From Microbacterium sp. LWO14-1.2 (GTDB taxonomy: Bacteria > Actinomycetota > Actinomycetes > Actinomycetales > Microbacteriaceae): DNA of 64,000 nucleotides. Position numbers and translations under genes: made by a program. Positions 1-5,900 of this stretch are shown piece by piece (the first letter of the stretch is position 1; each line of letters opens with the position of its first letter). The notes under the pieces are model-generated. The model worked only from the letters and a program-made list of their open reading frames with translations, was not told the origin of the DNA and ran no database searches. The DNA lies in assembly GCF_038397715.1 (NCBI RefSeq), contig NZ_CP151633.1, positions 1,860,001 to 1,924,000 on the forward strand, given 5' to 3'.

Positions 1-1
1 G

Positions 2-388
2 GGCGTCGTGACCCTGAAGGGGTCGAGTCGCGAGGAGCTGTTCTCGGCGCTCGCTGATCTCGGAGCGACGCCCGAGTCGTCGTCCGGAGAACTCCTGCTC
101 GCCATCGGTCAACTTCTGAGCTACTGGACGCTGACCGACGAGCAGCACGCGACGCTGATGCGCATGCTCGTCGATGCCGGCGGCGTGACCGTTCTCGGCG
201 AGACGAAGGACAGACTGGGCCGCGAAGTGATCGGTCTTCGTGTCACCGATGACGACAGCAACTACCGCAACACTCTCCTCGTTTCCGAAGACACGGGCCG
301 AATCGTCGGGATGGAGAACGAATTGACGACGCCGATGGAATTCATCCCGGCAGGTGTCGTCGGATACACCCTGTGGGACGTCGAGTAG
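2..388 (+). CDS. C-terminal part of a hypothetical protein, possibly CU044_5270 family (start outside window)
   Basis: The reading frame is open from the window edge and runs to TAG at 386-388, so only the last ~128 residues are visible. A GTG at 8 lies inside the frame but has no ribosome site and is probably not the start. The visible part has a helical half followed by a segment on loss of value and re-acquisition of charge ('GGVTVLGETKD', 'GLRVT') resembling the C-terminus of the actinobacterial CU044_5270 family, whose members usually have an N-terminal membrane segment and sit behind an ECF sigma factor. Neither is visible here. A terminator follows at 448-483. The family call is a recognition guess. 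The gene is real by codon use. Confidence 0.5.
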   Translation, partial: GVVTLKGSSREELFSALADLGATPESSSGELLLAIGQLLSYWTLTDEQHATLMRMLVDAGGVTVLGETKDRLGREVIGLRVTDDDSNYRNTLLVSEDTGRIVGMENELTTPMEFIPAGVVGYTLWDVE

Positions 389-447
389 GGACCGTCCCCG
401 CGGCACTCATCCGCACTCGACCACAGCCCCACGGTCGATGAATGCGG

Positions 448-483
448 AAAGCCCGGTCAGATCTGCAATCCGACCGGGCTTTT
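448..483 (+). terminator. Rho-independent terminator
   Basis: An 11-bp perfect stem (AAAGCCCGGTC at 448-458 pairing with GACCGGGCTTT at 472-482) encloses a 13-nt loop and runs into T's. It closes the gene ending at 388. The arm also carries A's on its left side, so it could work in both directions and end the minus-strand RHS array as well. Confidence 0.75.
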
Positions 484-773
484 CCCAACTGTGGTGTGTT
501 TCGCTTACGACCGATAGCCGCTTTACTCCGCGGTTCGCGAGGCCGACTTAGAAGCAGGTTTTCTCCCAGCCTTCTCCGACTTTTCCCTCCGCAGCTACGC
601 GACTTCTCTTCCACCCCGCGGATGCCGCGTGATTCCGAGGGGTCGAACGTGTGCGCGAAGGAATCGGCGGCGAAGTCGGTCAGCTGTAGTTGGTCGCGAG
701 CCCATGAGCCCCCCTATCACGCCAGCGACCACCACGATGACGTACGTGGACGTGCTGCGTACGCTGAATTCCT
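484..773. other. Intergenic stretch with no convincing gene
   Basis: Between the terminator and the last small gene of the RHS array I see no open frame with a ribosome site and convincing composition. Short frames exist on both strands but are Arg/Ser-rich antisense-type translations. The region is slightly less GC-rich than the core genome, as is the adjacent RHS array. Confidence 0.4.
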
Positions 774-989
774 TTAGCGGTGTGTCGTGTCATTCCCGCG
801 TTGCGCAAACACGGCGAAAAGAGTCGCTGGCAGACCGCCGACCAGGTAAAGCGCGATTATCAGGAAGCTCCAGATTGGCTCAACGCCTGCAAGACTAACA
901 ACGATACCGAGGCCCAGAGCACCGAAAATGAGACAGAGGATCGAGATTCTCGCCTGGACGGTGTTCTTGACTCGCCATTTCTCGTTCAT
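774..989 (-). CDS. Small two-TM membrane protein, candidate partner (immunity) of RHS tip A
   Basis: This 71-residue protein has two hydrophobic helices (about residues 15-35 and 40-60) separated by a short turn with Glu-Pro-Ile-Trp, plus charged ends. Its ATG (989) overlaps the TGA of the upstream RHS tip by 4 nt (ATGA at 986-989), so translation is probably coupled. The same arrangement, an RHS C-terminus followed at once by a tiny membrane protein, recurs twice in the next 3 kb. That is what one expects of a toxin tip and its immunity protein. No family is recognised. The immunity role is inferred from position only. Confidence 0.55.
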   Translation of the reverse strand: MNEKWRVKNTVQARISILCLIFGALGLGIVVSLAGVEPIWSFLIIALYLVGGLPATLFAVFAQRGNDTTHR

Positions 990-1645
990 CCGTAAACCCC
1001 CTTAATGGAGTTGCCAATCGCTACCCCTATACCGAATGCCCCACCGGCGGCGCCGCTGATTGCCGCCCCAGCCCCGGCCCCAGCTACGCATGCGGGGCCA
1101 CTACCAATCAGGCCCACGACACAGCCTACGGTTGCCCCTACCGCTCCTGCGCCTCCGGCGAAAGTGCCAACGGTGCCAGCGGCCGCCTCGAGGTCATAAA
1201 GACCCAAGGGGTCAAAATTGTTGATCGGGTCGGAGCCAGCGTAGGCGTAGCGGTTGGCGTTGACCGGGTCGAGGGGGACATCGAGGGTGTCTTGTTGGGT
1301 CCAGCGTCCGAGGGTGGTGTTGTACCAACGGTTGCCGTAGTGAACCCAACCGGTGGCTCGGTCTTGGATGCCGCCCTTGAACGGGAATGGGTTCTCTTTA
1401 ACACCGTTCCCGCCGGTGCAGCCGGGGTTGAGCACCGCGGTGCTGAAGGGGTCAAACGTGTATGCGTAGGCCACCGCGGCGTAGTCGGTGAGCATCGCCA
1501 CGGGTGAGCCGAACCCGACGTACACGTGAAGCGTTCCGTGATGCGAAGGCGTCTCGCAAGTTCGTCGTAGGCGGCGAGTCAGCGAGGCGTCAATAACGCG
1601 ACTCCCCCGACGATGACGATGATCGCGCCAACGAACATCAGCCAA
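986..1645 (-). CDS. RHS repeat-associated core tip A with Gly/Ala-rich hydrophobic C-terminus (5'-truncated cassette)
   Basis: From about residue 39 the protein follows the conserved end of an RHS core: a YTFDPF-type motif, 'WVHYGNRWYN', 'LGRWTQQD', 'ANRYAYAGSDPINNFDP'. After the 'DPLG' boundary comes a unique tail of ~70 residues made almost only of Gly, Ala and Val (glycine-zipper-like, two Cys), suggestive of a membrane-inserting domain. The first ~38 residues are Arg-rich and unlike RHS; they overlap the end of the neighbouring gene (1579-1878), so the cassette is probably cut off at about 1540 and lacks the barrel. The nearby copy at 3265-3564 is 300 bp homologous. It may be a silent cassette that swaps onto a full RHS gene elsewhere. 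Confidence 0.7.
   Translation of the reverse strand: MADVRWRDHRHRRGSRVIDASLTRRLRRTCETPSHHGTLHVYVGFGSPVAMLTDYAAVAYAYTFDPFSTAVLNPGCTGGNGVKENPFPFKGGIQDRATGWVHYGNRWYNTTLGRWTQQDTLDVPLDPVNANRYAYAGSDPINNFDPLGLYDLEAAAGTVGTFAGGAGAVGATVGCVVGLIGSGPACVAGAGAGAAISGAAGGAFGIGVAIGNSIKGVYG
1241..1540. repeat. RHS-core direct repeat, copy A
   Basis: This 300-bp segment aligns without gaps to 3265-3564 (constant offset 2024). The first 142 bp (1241-1382) are identical and the rest diverges moderately. It encodes the conserved RHS core end. Identical cores with different tails allow tip exchange by recombination. Confidence 0.85.
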
Positions 1646-1878
1646 CCCGTCACCGCGCTCCGCCGAGTGCCCCTCTGGGGAAAGCGAGGTTCTTCACCCA
1701 GACGGATGCGAAGATCGTCCGCCTCTCTCTCGAGGTCTTTCCCGTGACCAACGAGATCGGGATTCCCGATGGAGCTTCCCCCCATCGTCTTACCCAACAG
1801 ATCGGCGTGCTCGGCCTCGACCTCGCGAAGGCGTCTCCGCAAGGCTGCTTCCTCGTCGCCCTCTGGCACCCGCGTCAT
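1579..1878 (-). CDS. Hypothetical protein with N-terminal coiled coil and C-terminal TM helix
   Basis: The protein has 99 residues. Residues 5-60 are highly charged and heptad-like (many Glu, Arg, Leu; likely coiled coil), and residues ~78-97 form one membrane helix ending in a short tail. The start ATG (1878) overlaps the stop of the upstream 60-residue gene (ATGA) and has GGAGG about 8 nt upstream. A longer frame reaches 2040 but its extra part is out of character. It is the last gene of the module that begins with RHS fragment B. No family recognised. Soluble coiled-coil plus anchor differs from the two-TM partners in the other modules. Confidence 0.6.
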   Translation of the reverse strand: MTRVPEGDEEAALRRRLREVEAEHADLLGKTMGGSSIGNPDLVGHGKDLEREADDLRIRLGEEPRFPQRGTRRSAVTGWLMFVGAIIVIVGGVALLTPR

Positions 1879-2057
1879 TCGCTGCGCCTCCTGCTCAACT
1901 GAACTCCAAAGTAAATGATGCCCAGCACTCCGGGAAGAAGCACTCCGATACCCAAAGGCAGAGCCCCGTCTGACCGCAGAGACAGGACGAATACAACGAC
2001 GCCACCTGCGGCGAGTATCAGCGAGATTACTAAACCCCACACATTCCTTGTACGCAC
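1875..2057 (-). CDS. Small two-TM membrane protein, candidate partner of RHS tip B
   Basis: The 60-residue protein consists of two hydrophobic helices (about 8-27 and 33-53) joined by a Gly/Pro-containing turn, with an Arg/Ser-rich C-terminus. It starts with GTG at 2057, preceded by AGGGG, 8 nt after the stop of RHS fragment B, and its stop overlaps the next ATG. Size, topology and position match the candidate immunity protein of tip A (774-989), although sequence similarity by eye is low, as expected for cognate-specific partners. Function is inferred from context. Confidence 0.55.
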   Translation of the reverse strand: MRTRNVWGLVISLILAAGGVVVFVLSLRSDGALPLGIGVLLPGVLGIIYFGVQLSRRRSE

Positions 2058-2065
2058 ACGGACCC

Positions 2066-2323
2066 CTAACAGCTTTGAACTGCCGAAGTTATGCCTCGGG
2101 TTGTCTCGTAGGCGCCGCCGATTATCTCGACGGCGGCTATGCCGCCGGCAACCAACGAGAGGCCCCCTGTGGGCGAGGCGGTCCCCAAAGTGACGACTCC
2201 GCTGACCAGGCTAGTCACTCCGAGTGCGGCGTCGAGGACCGCTGCCCCGCATGCTTCAGTTACGGCCCCCGTCGGATCAACGTTGTTCACCGGGTCTGCG
2301 CCCGCATACGCATATCGGAACAA
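2066..2323 (-). pseudogene. RHS tip fragment B: last residues of the RHS core plus hydrophobic tail
   Basis: Only the last conserved core motif, 'RYAYAGADPVNNVDPTG', remains at the N-terminus, directly followed by a ~66-residue tail rich in Ala, Gly, Val, Leu with an amphipathic C-terminal end and two Cys. There is no plausible start codon with a ribosome site; the frame begins right after the stop of a 43-residue ORF. This looks like a C-terminal cassette whose core was cut off at the 'RYAYAG' site by recombination. The tail is unrelated by eye to tips A and C. It could still be expressed if re-fused. Confidence 0.6.
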
Positions 2324-2326
2324 CCC

Positions 2327-2458
2327 CTACGCTCCTTCTTGGCCCAGGGGCCCATCGAGTCTGCGAAGACGAGGTTGGGCAGAGGACATGCCGCTCCACA
2401 AGACGCCCACGCCGGCGAATATGAGAAGGACGCCGAGCCCGCCGATCCAGACATCCAT
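2327..2458 (-). CDS. 43-residue single-TM protein (small ORF)
   Basis: ATG at 2458, TAG at 2327-2329. The protein begins with MDVWIGG, has one hydrophobic helix (about residues 4-24) and a basic/Gly-rich tail. An AAGGA-type ribosome site lies about 11 nt upstream. It follows the 61-residue gene of the tip C module by 46 nt and ends just before the RHS motif of fragment B. It may be the end of the tip C immunity group or a separate small membrane peptide. Below usual gene-calling length; supported by composition, start signal and context only. Confidence 0.4.
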   Translation of the reverse strand: MDVWIGGLGVLLIFAGVGVLWSGMSSAQPRLRRLDGPLGQEGA

Positions 2459-2504
2459 CAACAACCCATTCCTTCCAACGCCCAGGACGCAGTGTCGAAT
2501 TAAC

Positions 2505-2690
2505 TTATCGCGGCGGGCTCTTGCTAATCAGTGAAATCAAACTCCATACGAACATGACGCAAGCCACAACGAGTCCAGCAATAGGGATCCAGACTGGCGC
2601 AAAACCGGCGATGAGCATGGCGACGCATAAGCCCGCTGTTAGTAGGGCAGCCCCAAGGATCGTGCCCCAATAGCGCGTGGAACCTGCCAT
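2505..2690 (-). CDS. Small two-TM membrane protein in the RHS tip C module
   Basis: The 61-residue protein has two hydrophobic helices (about 9-29 and 34-55) and a short Lys/Ser/Pro/Arg end. Its ATG (2690) shares a base with the TGA of the upstream 32-residue ORF (TGATG), so the two are translationally coupled. Base composition is visibly less GC-rich than the housekeeping genes. Like 774-989 and 1875-2057, it is a tiny helical hairpin downstream of an RHS tip. No family recognised. Confidence 0.5.
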   Translation of the reverse strand: MAGSTRYWGTILGAALLTAGLCVAMLIAGFAPVWIPIAGLVVACVMFVWSLISLISKSPPR

Positions 2691-2788
2691 CAGAACGACC
2701 CCTCGGTGAGCCCGTTAATCACGAACTGGGCGACCGCGAGAGCCCCGAGCACAGGAGCTGTAACCACACCAAAAACGATGGCCCACAT
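2690..2788 (-). CDS. 32-residue hydrophobic peptide gene
   Basis: ATG (2788) lies 2 nt after the TAG of RHS tip C, and the TGA overlaps the ATG of the following 61-residue gene. The peptide begins MWAIVFG and is one hydrophobic stretch with a polar end (NGLTEGSF). There is no strong ribosome site, so it would depend on coupling. The exact packing between two genes argues for a translated ORF, but 32 residues can occur by chance. Confidence 0.35.
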   Translation of the reverse strand: MWAIVFGVVTAPVLGALAVAQFVINGLTEGSF

Positions 2789-2790
2789 TG

Positions 2791-3699
2791 CTAACGACCG
2801 TCGCGGCGTGACATCACGCTACCGACTACCACGGCCGTAATTCCTCCCACCATGATCACCGCACCCGCGATCCCACCCCATGTATTCTCGAATCCCTCAG
2901 CGGCGAAGAGCCCGCAAATTAGGATCCCGATGGCTACGACTACTGACCCGCCGATAATCAGATACCACCGGAGCATCTTCCTGAGTTTTTCTGCGTTCAT
3001 CATGTCGTCCCCTGTCCAGAATGCCTGACCAACTGCATCGTCCACGAAGCCGGTGACGACACCCGTGATGAAGCCTGTCAAGCCCCCGATGACACATCCA
3101 GGGCCGCTAAACGCACCCGCCCCAACCACCCCTCCGATGCCGCATTCGACGAGCCCCTCGGCGATTCCCGTCGCGCCCGCTACAACCGCGCTCTGACCCC
3201 AATTCCAGCTGTCATCATAGAGCCGTCCCGTTGGATCGACGTTGTTGACCGGGTCAGCTCCCGCGTAGGCGTAGCGGTTGGCGTTGACCGGGTCGAGGGG
3301 GACATCGAGGGTGTCTTGTTGGGTCCAGCGTCCGAGGGTGGTGTTGTACCAACGGTTGCCGTAGTGAACCCAACCGGTGGCTCGGTCTTGGATGCCGCCC
3401 TTGAACAGGAACGGGCTCTCCTTCACGCCGTTCCCGCCAGTGCCGCCGGGGTTGAGCACCGCGGTGCCGAATGGGTCGAAGGTGTAGGCGTAGGCGACGG
3501 CGGAGTAGTCGGTGAGCATCGCCACCGGTGTTCCGAGCCCGTCGTAGACGTAGAGTGTTTCGACGCCGGCGGAGCTGCGGAGCATAAGCGGCTCACCGGT
3601 GACGGGATCGTTTCCGATGTAAGCGACGCTGTTGCCCGCGCCGACCTGTTCGACGACGGGAAGCCCGACCTGGTTGGCACGGCCGTGAACGACCGACAT
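2791..3699 (-). CDS. RHS tip C: RHS core end with hydrophobic tail read through into a two-TM segment
   Basis: From ATG 3699 the protein gives 302 residues: RHS core ('GNDPVTGEPL', 'LYVYDGLGTPVAMLTD', 'HYGNRWYN', 'LGRWTQQD', 'RYAYAGADPVNNVDPTG'), then a variable tail with Trp/Gly-rich and Gly/Val-rich hydrophobic stretches. The final 69 residues (MNAEKL... onward) form two further TM helices and look like the small membrane partners of the other modules. They begin at in-frame ATGs at 3003/3000 preceded by AGGGG, so they may also be made separately. The frame extends upstream to 3855, but that part is antisense to a truncated plus-strand gene, so a recombination junction lies near 3700. The barrel and N-terminus are missing. 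Confidence 0.7.
   Translation of the reverse strand: MSVVHGRANQVGLPVVEQVGAGNSVAYIGNDPVTGEPLMLRSSAGVETLYVYDGLGTPVAMLTDYSAVAYAYTFDPFGTAVLNPGGTGGNGVKESPFLFKGGIQDRATGWVHYGNRWYNTTLGRWTQQDTLDVPLDPVNANRYAYAGADPVNNVDPTGRLYDDSWNWGQSAVVAGATGIAEGLVECGIGGVVGAGAFSGPGCVIGGLTGFITGVVTGFVDDAVGQAFWTGDDMMNAEKLRKMLRWYLIIGGSVVVAIGILICGLFAAEGFENTWGGIAGAVIMVGGITAVVVGSVMSRRDGR
3265..3564. repeat. RHS-core direct repeat, copy C
   Basis: Gap-free partner of 1241-1540; bases 3265-3406 are identical to 1241-1382. It encodes the terminal RHS core of tip C. Confidence 0.85.
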
Positions 3700-3769
3700 C
3701 AACGCTCTCGTCCCTCCACATGAACCAGCCGAGGACGCCCTCGCCTTCGCGGGCAAGGCTGCGATCTCG

Positions 3770-4240
3770 ATGGTGCCGCTCATCGGGTCCGTTGCTGCCG
3801 AAGCAATCGCGCACGCGATGGACGCACGGCAGATGCAACGCCAGCATGACTTCAATGTTGCAGTCGCTCAGGCCCTCGCAAGGGTTGACGACGGCACACT
3901 GAAACTCGACGACATCGTCAGGTCAGACGACTTCATCGCCGGAGTCACTCGTGCCCAAAGGATCGCAGCAGAGACGGCAAGCGAGCGGAAGAGAGTTCGC
4001 CTCGCCAACGCCGTTGCGAACGAGGGCAGTTGGGCACCCTTCTCCCGGTCAGAGAGAGAACAGTTCTCACGACTTGTGGGCGAGTTCGGTGAGCTTCACA
4101 TTTGGCTGCTCCACTACTTCGAGACTACGACAATGAGCCCGGACGGCATCTTCTCGCCGAGGACAAGCACCAAAGGCACGAGGTTCCTCGCGTTCTTGAA
4201 CGAGCCAAACCACATCAGCGTCGACCCACTGGTGCTGTAG
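3770..4240 (+). CDS. 5'-truncated conserved hypothetical protein
   Basis: The 156-residue frame from ATG 3770 is preceded in the same frame by a further ~27 codons of good coding character back to a stop at 3686-3688 (reading TDINALVPPHEP, then AEDALAFAGKAAISM). The pattern 'AKAAISxVPxIGxxAAE...', a helical middle with many Ala/Arg/Glu, and 'VRSDDFIAGVTRAQRIA' resembles a widespread uncharacterised bacterial family of ~200-250 residues. The N-terminus has been lost where the RHS array begins (junction ~3690-3700). Whether the remnant is translated from 3770 is doubtful: no good ribosome site. A terminator follows at 4285. Confidence 0.55.
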   Translation: MVPLIGSVAAEAIAHAMDARQMQRQHDFNVAVAQALARVDDGTLKLDDIVRSDDFIAGVTRAQRIAAETASERKRVRLANAVANEGSWAPFSRSEREQFSRLVGEFGELHIWLLHYFETTTMSPDGIFSPRTSTKGTRFLAFLNEPNHISVDPLVL

Positions 4241-4284
4241 ACCGAGGGCTCGGGATGAGCCGCAGTCGTGGAGAAAACGGAAGA

Positions 4285-4318
4285 GCCGGTCAGAAACATT
4301 GTCTGACCGGGTCTTTCA
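4285..4318 (+). terminator. Rho-independent terminator after the truncated gene
   Basis: A 9-bp stem (CCGGTCAGA 4286-4294 with TCTGACCGG 4302-4310), 7-nt loop and a T-rich run. Arm sequence and loop layout resemble the terminator at 448-483 on the other side of the RHS patch. Confidence 0.7.
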
Positions 4319-4361
4319 ATTTACGAACAGATTGCCCTAAATAAACGAACAGGGCCCACTG

Positions 4362-4444
4362 TGCGCGAGGGGGGACTTGAACCCCCACGTCCATACGGAC
4401 ACTGGCACCTGAAGCCAGCGCGTCTACCATTCCGCCACTCGCGC
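4362..4444 (-). tRNA. tRNA-Leu(CAG)
   Basis: An 83-nt cloverleaf read on the minus strand: acceptor GCGCGAG/CTCGCGC, D-arm with TGGCGGAATGGTAGACGC, anticodon arm CTGGC-TTCAGGT-GCCAG (anticodon CAG), a long class II variable arm (GTCCGTATGGAC) and T-arm GGGGGTTCAAGTCCCCC. CCA is not encoded. A tRNA-Leu beside fhaA is conserved in actinobacteria. Confidence 0.95.
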
Positions 4445-4646
4445 GAGTCGTCTCGTTCCGAAGAACTCAACTTCGCAAGGCTATCACGCGCTCCACCCCC
4501 TCACGAAACCGGCCGCGGCACGGTTCACCCCGCCGCTCGCAGCCCGCCGTCCTCCGAGAAATCGGGTGCCGAAGACCCGCGGAACGGCGTACATCCAGGT
4601 CACCTGGCTACGATGTCCCTACCGGTCGGCATGCCAGAGGAGCCCA

Positions 4647-5369
4647 GTGGGACTACTTGACAGCTTTGAGAAGGGTCTCGAGCGCGCTGTGAACAGCGCC
4701 TTCGCGAAGACCTTCCGCAGCGGCATCCAGCCCGTGGAGATCGCTTCGGCGCTTCGGCGCGAGGCGGATACCAAGGCGGCTGTGGTCAGTCGTGACCGCA
4801 TCCTCACGCCCAACAGCTACGTGGTGCGGCTGAGCGCCGACGACGCCGAGCGGATGCAGGGACTCGGCGGTGCGCTCACCGACGAGCTGCACGCGCTTCT
4901 GACGAAGCACGCGAAGTCGCAGGGCTACAGCTTCGCCGGCCCTCTCTCGATCACGCTCGAATCCGACGACATCCCCACCGGAACCGTGCGCGTCAGCTCG
5001 GGCACCGTCGAGGGCCGCGTGAACTGGCAGGCAGTGATCGATGTCGACGGGCGTCGCCACTCGCTCACCCGCGCCCGAACGGTGATCGGCCGGGGCTCTG
5101 ACGCCGACATCACGATCGCGGATGCCGGATCGAGCCGCAAGCACGTCGAGGTGCTGTGGGACGGCGAGCGCGCCATGATGCGCGACCTGGGATCCACGAA
5201 CGGCACGAAGGTCAACGGCACGAAGGTCCGGGAGGCAGCTCTGCCCACCGACACGACCCTGACGATCGGCCGCACCGACCTCGTCTTCCGCATCGTGCCG
5301 GTCGCGGCACCGTCGCGTCCTGCCCGCCCGCGCGACGACGACGCGACCCGCGCGTTCGGAGCGATCTGA
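4647..5369 (+). CDS. fhaA: FHA domain protein FhaA (DUF3662 + FHA)
   Basis: 240 residues from GTG 4647 (AGAGGAG about 7 nt upstream); a longer frame from 4566 adds only tRNA-flank sequence. Residues 1-110 match the DUF3662/FhaA N-terminal domain ('GLLDSFEKGLERAVNSAFAK', 'ITPNSY'-like 'LTPNSYVVRLS'). Residues ~150-225 are an FHA domain with 'IGRGSDADI', 'SSRKHVE' and 'GSTNGTKVNG', which binds phosphothreonine. In mycobacteria FhaA binds PknB-phosphorylated MviN. It heads the operon fhaA-fhaB-pstP-rodA-pbpA-pknA; the stop shares a base with the fhaB start (TGATG). Shorter than mycobacterial FhaA because the linker is short. Confidence 0.93.
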   Translation: MGLLDSFEKGLERAVNSAFAKTFRSGIQPVEIASALRREADTKAAVVSRDRILTPNSYVVRLSADDAERMQGLGGALTDELHALLTKHAKSQGYSFAGPLSITLESDDIPTGTVRVSSGTVEGRVNWQAVIDVDGRRHSLTRARTVIGRGSDADITIADAGSSRKHVEVLWDGERAMMRDLGSTNGTKVNGTKVREAALPTDTTLTIGRTDLVFRIVPVAAPSRPARPRDDDATRAFGAI

Positions 5370-5893
5370 TGACCACCCCCAGCGAGCTCGTCCTCCTTCT
5401 CATGCGCATCGGCTTCCTGGTGCTGCTGTGGTTCTTCGTGTTCGGAGTGGTCTATTCGCTGCGCGCCGACCTGTTCGGCATGAAGGTGCGCAAGCTCCCC
5501 GCAGACGGCGATGCCGCCGCGGCATCCCCGTCCACTCCCCCGGCACCGGCCAAGCGCCCCTCGTCGGCGAAGGCGAACACCGGACCGGCGACCGTCGCGA
5601 CGGCCAAGCGCCTCGTGATCACATCCGGTCCGAAGGCGGGCCTCGAACTGGCGCTGGGCACCGACACTCTCACGATCGGCCGCTCCAGCGAGTGCGCGCT
5701 CGTGATCCGCGACGACTACACGTCCAGCCACCACGCACGACTGCTGCTGCGCGGCGACGCCTGGGCCATCCAGGACCTCGAATCCACGAACGGCACGTTC
5801 GTCGCCGGCAACCGTGTGACGGGCGGCCCCGTCGCCCTCGGCCTCGGCGTTCCCATCAAGGTGGGCGCCACGACCTTCGAGCTGCGAGCCTGA
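5369..5893 (+). CDS. fhaB: FHA domain membrane protein FhaB/FipA
   Basis: 174 residues. An N-terminal TM helix (about residues 8-29) is followed by a Pro/Ala-rich linker and a C-terminal FHA domain (about 85-174) with 'IGRSSECALVI', 'SSHHARL' and 'ESTNGTFVAGN'. It is expected to sit in the inner membrane with the FHA domain in the cytoplasm and recruit phosphorylated division or wall proteins, as FipA does in mycobacteria. The start overlaps the fhaA stop (TGATG); pstP starts 7 nt after the stop. Confidence 0.92.
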   Translation: MTTPSELVLLLMRIGFLVLLWFFVFGVVYSLRADLFGMKVRKLPADGDAAAASPSTPPAPAKRPSSAKANTGPATVATAKRLVITSGPKAGLELALGTDTLTIGRSSECALVIRDDYTSSHHARLLLRGDAWAIQDLESTNGTFVAGNRVTGGPVALGLGVPIKVGATTFELRA

Positions 5894-5900
5894 CCCCGGC

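Noticed and set aside
442..777. Short open frames in the 389-773 gap
   Set aside because: Arg/Ser-rich translations without ribosome sites; the region includes a terminator.
774..3855. Transposon or insertion sequence as carrier of the RHS patch
   Set aside because: No transposase or integrase, terminal inverted repeat or target duplication could be found; the only repeats are RHS core.
2791..3855. RHS tip C starting at 3855
   Set aside because: The first ~52 residues are antisense to the truncated plus-strand gene; RHS similarity starts near 3700.
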